This document shows, one piece after another, positions 46,368 to 55,278 of a stretch of 64,000 bases of DNA. A program made the translations under genes and the position numbers. Position 1 is the first letter of the stretch. Each line of letters starts with the position of its first letter. The notes beneath the pieces were generated by a model. That model had not been told where the DNA came from and made no database searches. It saw nothing but the letters and a program-made list of their open reading frames with translations. The stretch comes from MFD04580-c1 sp963702995. Lineage in GTDB: Bacteria; Planctomycetota; Phycisphaerae; Tepidisphaerales; Tepidisphaeraceae. The stretch is from contig OY969783.1 of NCBI GenBank assembly GCA_963702995.1, positions 3,100,001-3,164,000 on the forward strand, given 5' to 3'.

Positions 46368-46877
46368 ATGGGACAAATACTTATCGTTGATCGTGACGCC
46401 GCCGCCGGCGCGGTATTCGCCGCGCTGCTTGAAAATGCCGGCCACCGGGCGGTTTCAGTCGCGGCCGCGGACGACGCGGCCTCTCTTCTCAGAGCGCAAT
46501 GCTCCCTTGCAACGCCCGGCCCGCAATTGGCGCCCATCGGTTCTAAGCAAGCCGCCGGTCACCACCCTCTGACGTCGAATCGCAACGGGAGCGCCACCGC
46601 GAACGGGGCCGCACATCCCGAGGCGGGTGGCCACGGCTTTGACCTCGTGCTGTTGGACGTCGCCCACCCCGACATTGACGGCATGGGCCTGCTGCGGCGG
46701 ATCCGGTTTGAGCTTGCGCTGACGGATTTGCCGGTTGTCATCTGGTCGGCCAGCGAGGACCAGCACCTTCTATCCCAGGCCGAGCAGCTTGGCGCGGTCG
46801 ATTTCTTCGTCAAATCCCGGTTTGATTGGCCCCAGATGCGAGAGCGGCTCGAAGCGCACCTCGCCCGCCGAAAGTAG
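46368..46877 (+). CDS. Single-domain response regulator-like protein
   Basis: 169 residues from ATG 46368 (MGQILIVDRDAAAG). The receiver fold is present: the acidic pocket after beta-1, the phospho-acceptor Asp in LVLLDVAHPDIDGM, the Ser/Thr strand VVIWSAS and the Lys in DFFVKSR. Between alpha-2 and beta-3 it carries an unusual ~50-residue Ser/Gly/Ala-rich insertion (about 46495-46640). No output domain follows. The partner kinase is not in the window. Confidence 0.75.
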   Translation: MGQILIVDRDAAAGAVFAALLENAGHRAVSVAAADDAASLLRAQCSLATPGPQLAPIGSKQAAGHHPLTSNRNGSATANGAAHPEAGGHGFDLVLLDVAHPDIDGMGLLRRIRFELALTDLPVVIWSASEDQHLLSQAEQLGAVDFFVKSRFDWPQMRERLEAHLARRK

Positions 46878-47150
46878 CGGGTTGCGCATCGGGCATCTGT
46901 AACCATTCTGTGGGGTGTGCCGTCTGCACGACCAGGAAGGACGGCGGCAGGTACGCCTCCGCGACGCGGCGATTCATTGCCGGCGCATCATTTTGTTGAA
47001 ATGCCGGCGGCCCGTGGCACACTCTCTACGCGTGAATGGTCGCCTGATCGTGGGCTGGGGGCGTCCCGACACAGCGGCCCCGCGTGATTCGTAAACCAAT
47101 TATTCGTCGTCACCGCCGCCGGCTTGCGCCGGTCGGCCTCGGGAGGTTTG

Positions 47151-49077
47151 ATGCGCACTAATCAGTCGAGGGGTCACTCCGCATCCGGGCACAACCGGTC
47201 GGGCGCTCCTGTCGGAATGCGGCCCGAACGCCTGGAGGGGCGCCAACTCCTGTCGGCGGCGCCGCTGTTCAGCGACAGCCCGCACGCCGCGCCGGCGACG
47301 ATTTCAGGCTCGATCTTTTACGACGCGAATCGGAACGGCAAGCGTGACCCCGGCGATACGCCGCTCGGCCGTCGCGTTTACATCGACTTGAACCACAACG
47401 GCCGCTACGACAGGAATGAGCCGCTCACCCGGGCGACGCTGGCAGGGGACTACACCTTCGGCGGGCTCGCGGGCGGGACGTACCTTATCCGCGCGATCCT
47501 GCCGGCCGGCTGGTCGCAGACGACCCCCGCCACCCTGGCCGGGCAGACGGTCAAGGTCGGCGCCGGGCAGCACGCGGCCGGGACCGCGTTCGGTGAATCG
47601 CCGATCGTCACTTCGCCCGCCGCGTTCTGGTCGGGCTACGGCCGCGACGCCCAGCACACGGGCATTTCGGCCGTAGGGTCGCAGACGATCCACAAAATTC
47701 ACTGGACGACGCCGGTGGACCTGCAGCCACAGTTCAGCGGGAATGACCTGCTGATCCACTACGGCTCGCCGGTCATGACGCAGGCGAACACGATCATCAT
47801 CCCGGTGAAGACGGGCGCGACCGACGGCTTCCGCCTCGAAGCGCGCGACGGGGCAACCGGGTCGCTCAAGTGGCAGCAGAGCAGCGACTACCTGCTCCCG
47901 CCGCATGGCTGGGTCCCCAGCTTTTCCGGCACGCTCGTGGGCGACCGCGTCTATTACCCCGGCGCCGGCGGCACGATCTGGTACCGCGGCAACCTTGACG
48001 CCCCCGGGCAGGCGCCCGTCACCCAACTCGCCTTCTTTGGCCTCGCAAATTACTCGGCGAATAAGGCGAGCTACGACGCCAGCGTCTTCATCGATTCCCC
48101 GATTACCGCCGACGCGCAGGGGAACCTTTATTTTGGCTTCCGTGTCACGGGTGATACGCCGCTGCACCTTCAGGGCGGCGTGGCGCGGATCTCCGCTTCT
48201 GGCGTGGGGACGTTCGTGGCGGCCGCCGACGCCGCGGGCGACCCGACGGCGACGAAGGCCGCGCAGGGGAGCGCGCCTGCGCTGAGCAATGACGGGAAGC
48301 TTCTCTACGTGGCGGTCAACAGCAGCGGCTTTTTCGCGGCCGCCGCGATCCGCTCAAACAAATACCTCCTGGCCCTGGACAGCACGACGCTGAAGACGGT
48401 CGGGAAGGTACGCGCTGATCGACCCGTCCGACGGCGGCATCGCCAACGTGGACGACAGCGCGACGGCCTCCCCGACCGTCGGGCCCGATGGCGACGTCTA
48501 TTTCGGCGTGCTGGAAAGCTCGTTCGGTTCGAACAGGGACCGCGGCTGGATGCTCCACTTCAGCGGCGACCTGACGCGGACTAAGACGCCCGGGCTCTTC
48601 GGCTGGGACGACACCGCGTCGATCGTCCCGGCGAGCATGGTCCCGTCATACCACGGTTCGTCGAAGTACCTGATTATGACCAAGTACAACGACTACGCCG
48701 GCAGCGGCGGGTCGGGCGTCAACAAGATCGCCATCCTGGACCCCAACGCGACGCAGAAGGACGCGGCCAGCGGCGTCACCGTCATGAAGGAAGTCCTGAC
48801 GATCGCAGGCGTCACGCCCGACAAGGACTTCCCCAACGTCCCCGGCGCGGTGCGCGAGTGGTGCATCAACGACGCGGTGGTTGACCCGGCGACGGATTCG
48901 ATCCTCGCCGGCAGCGAAGACGGCCGGCTCTACCGGTGGGACCTCAAGTCCAACACCTTCACCGAGAGCATCACGCTCACTCCCGGCGTCGGCGAGGCTT
49001 ACACGCCAACCCTGATCGGCCCCGACGGCACCGTGTACGCCATCAACGACGCGACGCTGTTCGCCGTCGGCAAGTGA
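47151..49077 (+). CDS. LEPR-XLL surface protein: SdrD-B-like domain plus PQQ-like propeller, frameshifted
   Basis: ATG 47151 follows GGGAGG (47141-47146). Motif PERLEGRQLLS at 25-35. An SdrD-B-like sandwich (ISGSIFYDANRNGKRDPGD, then AGWSQTT) is followed by a PQQ/quinoprotein-like propeller (FWSGYGRDAQHTG, LEARDGATGSLKW, DSPITADAQGNLYFGF). At 48403-48410 (GGAAGGTA) the sense moves to another frame reading YALIDPSDGGIANVDD and continuing to TGA at 49077 (DGTVYAINDATLFAVGK). Removing one G restores about 641 residues. Likely exported. Separate from the two propeller paralogues at 29.7-36.3 kb, with which it shares only the fold. Confidence 0.8.
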
Positions 49078-49083
49078 GGGAAT

Positions 49084-49190
49084 CAAAGGATGATGGGAAT
49101 CGAAGGATGAAGGATGAGGGTGAAGGATGAAGGAAGGCGTGCGGAAGATTTTCTTTTCATCCTTCATCTTCATCCTTCATCCTTTCTCCC
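49084..49190. repeat. Inverted arrays of GAAGGATGA-type repeats (second locus)
   Basis: Copies of GAAGGATGA at 49084-49127 face copies of TTCATCC at 49157-49187. Same design and sequence as 16487-16706. It lies between the surface protein stop and aroA. Confidence 0.8.
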
Positions 49191-49203
49191 GTACCTTCCC
49201 GGC

Positions 49204-50513
49204 ATGAGTGATCTGAGGATCGAACCGCTCTCGGCGCCGTTCTCGCTGAAGTTTTCGCCGCCGGGGTCTAAGAGCCTGACGAACCGGGCGCTGGTGCTGG
49301 CGGCGCTGGCGGAGGGGGTCAGCACCCTCTCGAATGTCCTCTTCGCCGCTGACACGCTGGTGATGCTCGATTGCCTGGGGAAGCTCGGGTTCGGCGTCAC
49401 GTCCGATCGGGAGTCGCGGGTCGTTCAGGTCACCGGGGCGGGTGGGAAAGTGCCCGCCGCTTCGGCGGACCTGTTCTGCGGCAACAGCGGGACGACCATT
49501 CGGTTTGTCACGGCATTGTGCGCGCTGGGCGCGGGGAGTATCGCCTCGACGGGATCGCCCGCATGCGGCAGCGGCCGATCGGCGATCTGGCGGCCCTTCT
49601 CAAGAACATCGGCGCCCGCATCGACTACGAGGCGGCCGCCGGTTTCCCGCCGGTCGTCGTCCATGCCGACGGGCTGCCGGGCGGCCTCGTTCGCTTCGGG
49701 CGCAGCGCCTCCAGCCAGTTCCTTTCGGCCGTTCTCCAGGTCGCGCCCTACGCCAAGCATGAGGTTCGGGTTGACTTGGAGCCACGCCAGACGAGTTGGC
49801 CCTACGTCGCCATGACGATGCGGCTGATGGACGAATTTGGCGCCACGCCTCACCTCATCCGCGACCCCGACGGCGAGCCGAAGCAGATCATCATCCCGCG
49901 CGAGCCCTACCAACCGACTGATTACGGGGTCGAGCCTGACGCCAGCAACGCCAGCTACTTCCTGGCGGCGGCCGCATTGCACCCCGGCTCCAAGATCACG
50001 ATCGAAGCGCTGGGCAAGCAAAGCCTCCAGGGTGACGTGGGTTTCGCCGATGTGCTGCACCAGATGGGGGCCGACCTGCTCTTCGGCCCCGACTTCATCA
50101 CCCTCATGGGGACCGACCGCCTGGAGGGGATCGACGTTGACCTCGCCAAGATGCCCGACACCGCCCAGACGCTGGCGGTGGTCGCCCTCTTCGCCGATGG
50201 GCCCACGACGATCCGCGGCCTGCACACGCTGCGCGTCAAAGAGACCGACCGCGTCGCCGCCCTGGCGGCCGAGCTGACACGCCTCGGCGCGGATGTCTCG
50301 GTCGATGGGGACGACCTGACGATCCACCCGCCCGAAGACGGCCGCCTCCGCCCCGCCGCTATCCACACCTATGATGACCACCGCATGGCCATGAGCTTCG
50401 CCCTCGCCGGGACTAAGTCCGCCGGCGTAACGATCCTCGACGCCGAATGCGTGAACAAGACCTACCCGAACTACTTCCAAGACCTGGAACGCCTGCGAAC
50501 CACAGCAAAGTAG
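49204..50513 (+). CDS. aroA: EPSP synthase (3-phosphoshikimate 1-carboxyvinyltransferase), frameshifted
   Basis: AroA makes 5-enolpyruvylshikimate-3-phosphate in the shikimate pathway. Visible motifs: PPGSKSLTNRALVLAAL, LFCGNSGTTIRF, and, after the break, ARMRQRPIGDLAALL, SSQFLSAVLQ, EPDASNASYFLAAAAL, KMPDTAQTLAVVALFADG, LRVKETDR and YDDHRMAMSFALAG. The sense changes frame at a G4 run (49533-49536). One extra G restores GAGEYRLDGIARMRQ and a protein of about 436 residues. All catalytic motifs are intact on both sides, so a sequence error is the simplest explanation. The stop codon overlaps the left arm of an inverted repeat. Confidence 0.92.
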
Positions 50514-50655
50514 CAGGCACACTCCGTGTGTTGTCCGCCGTCTCTCCCGTAGGGCACGCACGGCGACGCAATGCGTGCCCTACTCGGAACGGATCGGCCG
50601 ACGTTTCGTCGATTGATCCAATGATTCAGCCGACGGCACACGGAGTGTGCCTGCT
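50512..50655. repeat. Nested inverted repeat B (19-bp outer, 12-bp inner arms)
   Basis: Outer arms AGCAGGCACACTCCGTGTG (50512-50530) and its exact complement (50637-50655) enclose inner arms GTAGGGCACGCA (50549-50560) and complement (50572-50583). It lies between convergent aroA and the GH172-like gene. A single arm copy with one mismatch is at about 53170-53195. Confidence 0.9.
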
Positions 50656-50723
50656 CCTTTCCCTGCTTGGCGAGTTGCGGGACGTCCGATTAACCATTCT
50701 TCAGCGAATTCACACCTTCCGCG

Positions 50724-52910
50724 TCATCTGATCACGAAGCAATAGGCGTCATAGCGCAGTTCGCTCCAGGCCTGTTCGTCGAGAGTTCGGCCGGGGAACA
50801 GGGGAACGTTGGTCGGCGTGAACTTTACCCGCACACGGATGGCGACCCGCCCCTCGGTCAGGTCGCGCGGCACCAGGAACTCGTCGTCCCGGAAACGCCG
50901 GTTTGAGGTTCGGACGTTGTGCTCGGTGGCGCCAAGCTCGCCTTTGGGGTTCGAATAGACGCAGGTGTTCGACCCGGCCAGGTACCAAGCGCCCGCGGCC
51001 TTCCAGTCCGTGCCCGTTTCGCTCCCGATGAACACTTGGGCCCGCTGGTTGGGGAACTGGTAGTCCAGCTTGCGGCGCAGCAGGACGCCGACGTTTTGCG
51101 GATCGAGCTTCAGTGTGAACTCCGACGTGCCGGTCGTCTTGCGGCCGCGATCGGCCTGCGCGGGGTAAAACTCGGTTTTCCCCGACGAATCCGGCCCCCA
51201 CTCGTAGCGCGACACGACCTCGATCGGCTCGGAGGCCTGTGGCGAATCGTAGTGGTGGGCCGTTTCGCTGGCGACATCACCGATCTTTAGCTCATCCGTC
51301 TTGACGAGCGACGCACCCTGGCGGCCGTACCAGTAGGTAACGGTCTGATAATGCTCGGTGGACTCGTCGTTCCCCCCGTGCTCGAGTTGGATCACGGCAT
51401 TCTTGCCGAAGGGCATTAGATCCCCCAGCAGGAATCGGTAGGCCGACTCGATCTGGTCCTCGGCGTTCTTGGCGCTTTTCGCATCGCGTGCTCCGACGGG
51501 GTGGCCCGCGAACGGAAGGGTCATGGTCTGTCCGCCCCAATAGTCCCCGCCGCCTCCCCATTCTTCGGTGCCAGTCCCCTGCGCCTGCGGGGTCTGGCTG
51601 TCATCGAAGAAGAATCGCGGGTCCCCTTCGAGCGTCCCGAGGTCCGCACGGTCGGAAAAGATGAACGACGTGCCGACCAACTGACCGGACCAGTCGCCCC
51701 CGCCTTCGACCTCGCGCGTGTCGAGCAGCGTCAGGTCCTGCCCGCGGACCGGTTGAGGATGGTCCCGATAGGTCGCATGGAAATAGCCGACGCGGCGCTC
51801 GGGTTCACGATAGGGCTCGTACCGGGCGCTCCAGCGGAGGGCGGTCAGGTCTGTCTCTGCGTTGCCGAGCAGTTCGATCTTCGCGGAATGGAAGAACGGC
51901 ATCGGAAAATAGCAGGCCAGGTTCACGCGCTGGGCGTCGAACCGGACGTTCACAGGGAAAGCCTTCACAAGATATTCGCGCTCATCGCGGTTGTAGAGTG
52001 TGCCCGCGCCGAAGAAGAGCGCGACCGGCGCGTCGACGGAGGCGTGGGGGAGATGGTCCCACGTCACGCGCAGCCGCGCACGCCCCAGGGCGATAGCCTG
52101 ATCGCGCGGGGCGGAGATCTCCAGCGCTCGCAACATCGCCGGCCCTTTGGGCGCGATCTCCCGCAACAGCACCGTATCGTTCTTGCCGACCGAGAGTAAG
52201 TCGCCTCCGTCCCGGGTGACATCGTTCTTCCCGTCGGCAGGCGCCAGATCGGTACCTGCGCGATTGATGAGATCGAGCACCTCCTTGTCCGGCGGCGCTT
52301 CCCCATCCCACGCCTTGATCGGGTGCGACAGGGGGATCCCCCGCACGAACTGCTGGTAAATGTAGTAGCCCGTGCCATATCGCGTCCGCGAGTAGGCCAT
52401 ACGGAATGATTTCTCGAACGGCATCGGGCACCAATTCAGGTCCGCCCCCTTGGTGACGGACCAGGTGAAGGCGAGCGGCGCGGGGAAGAGGCCCTCGGGC
52501 AGGAAGACCGAATTGGGCACCGGTTTGGTTGGATCGACGGTGCTGCTCTCCCGGATCAGGTGGTCCTTGCCATCGACCTCGTAGTGCCACGGGCTGCCGT
52601 GCCAGTGGTTGTAACGGGCGAAACAGAGGACGCCCGGGCCTTCAACATCGAGCGTTACGTTGCGGTCGTCAGCGAGCTGATACAGAAAGTGGCTGGCATC
52701 CGCGCCTTCATTGCCGCCGCGCCGGTCGTAGGTGCTGCGCATGTACGCCCGCATGCCGATCCGTTGCCAGGGCCATCGCTCCCACTGCCGATAGGCGTCC
52801 AGCCCGACGGGGATCTCAGGCGGCTCCTCGGCGAGCAGCGGGAGGGAAAACAGCCCGATTGACATCAGAGCGGCCCAGAAAGACCAACGACAGGTGAGAG
52901 AGGAAGCCAT
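50724..52910 (-). CDS. DUF2961 / GH172-like glycoside hydrolase, exported
   Basis: 728 residues with an N-terminal signal (FWAALMSIGLFSLPLLA). The central double jelly-roll contains RFFFDDSQTPQAQGTGTEEW and GGGGDYWGG, which corresponds to the GTGTEDY catalytic-loop signature of DUF2961. GH172 members act on fructofuranosyl or arabinofuranosyl linkages as trimers or larger rings. The family usually has about 350-400 residues; this protein is almost double, with an extra C-terminal beta-rich half (SKYE-like region from about residue 500). Substrate cannot be predicted. Confidence 0.78.
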   Translation of the reverse strand: MASSLTCRWSFWAALMSIGLFSLPLLAEEPPEIPVGLDAYRQWERWPWQRIGMRAYMRSTYDRRGGNEGADASHFLYQLADDRNVTLDVEGPGVLCFARYNHWHGSPWHYEVDGKDHLIRESSTVDPTKPVPNSVFLPEGLFPAPLAFTWSVTKGADLNWCPMPFEKSFRMAYSRTRYGTGYYIYQQFVRGIPLSHPIKAWDGEAPPDKEVLDLINRAGTDLAPADGKNDVTRDGGDLLSVGKNDTVLLREIAPKGPAMLRALEISAPRDQAIALGRARLRVTWDHLPHASVDAPVALFFGAGTLYNRDEREYLVKAFPVNVRFDAQRVNLACYFPMPFFHSAKIELLGNAETDLTALRWSARYEPYREPERRVGYFHATYRDHPQPVRGQDLTLLDTREVEGGGDWSGQLVGTSFIFSDRADLGTLEGDPRFFFDDSQTPQAQGTGTEEWGGGGDYWGGQTMTLPFAGHPVGARDAKSAKNAEDQIESAYRFLLGDLMPFGKNAVIQLEHGGNDESTEHYQTVTYWYGRQGASLVKTDELKIGDVASETAHHYDSPQASEPIEVVSRYEWGPDSSGKTEFYPAQADRGRKTTGTSEFTLKLDPQNVGVLLRRKLDYQFPNQRAQVFIGSETGTDWKAAGAWYLAGSNTCVYSNPKGELGATEHNVRTSNRRFRDDEFLVPRDLTEGRVAIRVRVKFTPTNVPLFPGRTLDEQAWSELRYDAYCFVIR

Positions 52911-53004
52911 GGTTCTCCGTTATTCTGATGTGCTTACGGACGAGTGGGCCGTCCCAGGCACGATCGCGGCCGCTCGGCGACATCATGCAAAGTGCCGCCG
53001 GTGA

Positions 53005-53081
53005 AAAGTGCCGCCGGTGCCCTCACCGGCGGTGTTGCCGGCCGCACAATGGCCCGCCGGTGAGGGCACCGGCGGCACTTT
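53005..53081. repeat. Inverted repeat C, perfect 28-bp arms
   Basis: AAAGTGCCGCCGGTGCCC begins a 28-nt left arm (53005-53032) whose exact reverse complement is 53054-53081, with 21 nt between. A partial extra copy (AAAGTGCCGCCGGTG) lies immediately to the left at 52989. Each arm itself contains a smaller CCGCCGGTG/CACCGGCGG palindrome. Confidence 0.9.
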
Positions 53082-53205
53082 GAGTCGCGGGCGCACCCAT
53101 CATTTCGACCGAATGGCCCGCCGGTCGAGTCGGGAGATCGGCTGATATGACCGAACGTCGAACCCGGCGGACGGCACACGGAGTGCGCCTGCTACGGGAG
53201 AACCG

Positions 53206-54021
53206 CTACCGGTTCCCATGCTTGGCGAGCTGCTGGAGGGCCGATCGGAAATCCTTCGGCAGCGGCGCCGCCACGTCGATCACCTCTCCGCCGGGGGCGA
53301 CGAAGCGAAGCTTCTCGGCGTGGAGCGTCAGCCGGTCGATCAGGGGGAGTTCTTCGGTTCCCCGCTTCGTGTGGTAGGCGCGCTTGAAATCGCTGAGGTA
53401 GATCCCGGTTCGCCGAGGGGCTTCGCCGGGGTGGCCGGGGTTGTGGTTATATAGCGGATCGATCGCCAGCGGCATGCCCGCGTGGCGGAGGTGGACGCGA
53501 ATCTGGTGCGTCTTGCCGGTCTTGGGGAAGACGCGCAGCAGCGCGAAACCGCGGAACCGCTGTTCGACCTGCCAAAGCGTCCGCGCCGGGCGGCCGCCGT
53601 GGCGGACGATCGCCATCCGCCTGGGGGAGGCCGGATGCGGGCCCAGCGGCGCGTCCACCTCGCCCGACTCTGCTGCGGGGACGCCGGCGACCAGGGCAAG
53701 GTATTGCTTTTCAATCGTGTTGTTCTGGAACTGGTGGGAGAAGTGCCGCTGGGTGGCGAAGTTCTTGGCCATCAGGAGCACGCCGCTGGTCTCCTTGTCG
53801 AGGCGATGGACGACGCGCAGCCGCGGGTCGGCCGAGCCGGACGAGGGGAGGCCCAGTTGGCGGGCCAGACGCTCCAGGACGCTGTCGGATTCGCCGCGGC
53901 CGGGGATGGTCGCCAGGCCGGCCGCCTTGATGGCCACCACCCAGTCCACCTCGTCGCGGACAATCTCCACCGGCGCATCGGCGGGCAAGGCGGGGCGGCG
54001 GGTCGATCCGGTGGGATTCAT
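53206..54021 (-). CDS. RluA-family 23S rRNA/tRNA pseudouridine synthase
   Basis: 271 residues from ATG 54021. It lacks an S4 domain. The catalytic Asp is in VHRLDKETSGVLLMAK; other family blocks are IEKQYLALV, RVFPKTGKTHQIRVHL and GMPLAIDPLY. It isomerises uridine to pseudouridine in rRNA or tRNA; the exact target (RluA, RluC or RluD) cannot be told. A longer start at TTG 54027 adds two residues only. Confidence 0.9.
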   Translation of the reverse strand: MNPTGSTRRPALPADAPVEIVRDEVDWVVAIKAAGLATIPGRGESDSVLERLARQLGLPSSGSADPRLRVVHRLDKETSGVLLMAKNFATQRHFSHQFQNNTIEKQYLALVAGVPAAESGEVDAPLGPHPASPRRMAIVRHGGRPARTLWQVEQRFRGFALLRVFPKTGKTHQIRVHLRHAGMPLAIDPLYNHNPGHPGEAPRRTGIYLSDFKRAYHTKRGTEELPLIDRLTLHAEKLRFVAPGGEVIDVAAPLPKDFRSALQQLAKHGNR

Positions 54022-54331
54022 GTGCAAGAGGGCCGATAACGCGCGGCCTGGCCCTTCGACCGCCGCACGGGCGTCACCTGTGTTACGGCCGGCATCGCCG
54101 AAGCGGCCGATTGTCGGTTGACGCCTATTTTTTGGAGTTCTACTATCTCTCCCGGCAAGCTGTCGGGAAAACTGTCAGCTTGAGAGAGAGTCAGCTTCAG
54201 ACATTGGCGCCCCGCGTGCAAGGGGCACCCTGCCGGTCGCCGTAGGTTTTCGGTGACTCGTGACGTCCAACCGGTAGCCGCTTCGTGCGGCGTGGCTTGG
54301 GCCGGTTGTCGCCTAGCAGAGGGAGTACCCT
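54022..54331. other. Intergenic region between divergent genes
   Basis: About 310 bases holding divergent promoters for the pseudouridine synthase and the GT2 gene. A weak hairpin (AAGCTG...CAGCTT with flanking CTCTC/GAGAG) lies at about 54150-54190. No RNA gene recognised. Confidence 0.35.
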
Positions 54332-55273
54332 GTGCGCCTCTTGATTGCGATCCCTGTCTATAACGAGCGGAAGTACGTCGGGCGGGTGCTGGACCGCATC
54401 CGTGCGTTCCACCCTGACCTGCTGCTGATCGACGATGGCAGCACCGACGGCACGAGCGAATACCTGGCCGAGCGGGCGGCCGCCGGCGATCTGACCGTCA
54501 TCCGCCATGACATCAATCGCGGCTACGGCCAAAGCCTGATCGACGCCTTCGCCTTCGCCGATGCCGAAGGGTACGACTGGGTCGTCACCATGGACTGTGA
54601 CGAGCAGCACGAACCGGAGATGATCCCGGAGTTCAAGCGGCAGATCGAGACCGACCAGTGGGACATCATCAGCGGCTCCCGCTATCTGCGGCCGCGGGGC
54701 GACGACGACCTTCCCCCCGGCGACCGGCGTACCATCAACGCCCACTTGACCGGCCTGCTCAATGAACTGCTGTCGCTGAACATCACCGATGCGTTCTGCG
54801 GGTATAAGGCGCACCGGGTGTCGGCGATGCGGCGCCTGCACCTGGATGTCCCTGGTTATGCGTTCCCGATGCAGCTCTGGCCGCAGGTGTGGCATGCGGG
54901 GCTGCGCCTGACCGAGATCCCGGTGCGGTTAATTTACAACGACCCGACACGGCACTTCGGTGGCAAGCTGGACGACGCGGGCAACCGCCTGCGACACTAC
55001 CTCGAAGTGCTGCAAACCGAGCTTAGCGCCTTGTCCTCCCGGGCGGCTGGCGACGTCACGGGCGACGCATTGGCCGCCCACGGAGCGATGGCATCACTCC
55101 AGGCCGGAACGTCCACCCGCGCCGCGCAGGGCGCCGCGGTGATCGGCCGCCGGTTGGCGATGCCGCACGCCGGGGTGGCAACGGCCGGTGAGGCGCCGGG
55201 CGACGCGTTCTCCCCGGCGCATCACGATGACTCGCGCGTCCGGGACGGGACCCCCTGTTGCTGTTCGAAATAA
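54332..55273 (+). CDS. Family 2 glycosyltransferase (polyprenyl-phosphate mannosyl/glucosyl type)
   Basis: 313 residues from GTG 54332, with GGGAG upstream. GT2 landmarks: LLIAIPVYNERKYVGRVL, LLLIDDGSTDGT, NRGYGQSLIDAF, VVTMDCDEQHEPEMI (the DxD-like metal site) and DAFCGYKAHR. This is the DPM1-like group that loads sugar on a lipid carrier. The last ~85 residues are low-complexity Ala/Gly/Arg and not part of the catalytic fold. The next gene starts 5 nt after the stop, so the two are co-transcribed. Confidence 0.88.
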   Translation: MRLLIAIPVYNERKYVGRVLDRIRAFHPDLLLIDDGSTDGTSEYLAERAAAGDLTVIRHDINRGYGQSLIDAFAFADAEGYDWVVTMDCDEQHEPEMIPEFKRQIETDQWDIISGSRYLRPRGDDDLPPGDRRTINAHLTGLLNELLSLNITDAFCGYKAHRVSAMRRLHLDVPGYAFPMQLWPQVWHAGLRLTEIPVRLIYNDPTRHFGGKLDDAGNRLRHYLEVLQTELSALSSRAAGDVTGDALAAHGAMASLQAGTSTRAAQGAAVIGRRLAMPHAGVATAGEAPGDAFSPAHHDDSRVRDGTPCCCSK

Positions 55274-55278
55274 CCTTC

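Noticed and set aside
45778..49536. Programmed frameshifting in ppk1 and aroA
   Set aside because: No slippery heptamer with a following structure; the same type of break occurs in unrelated genes, so errors are simpler.
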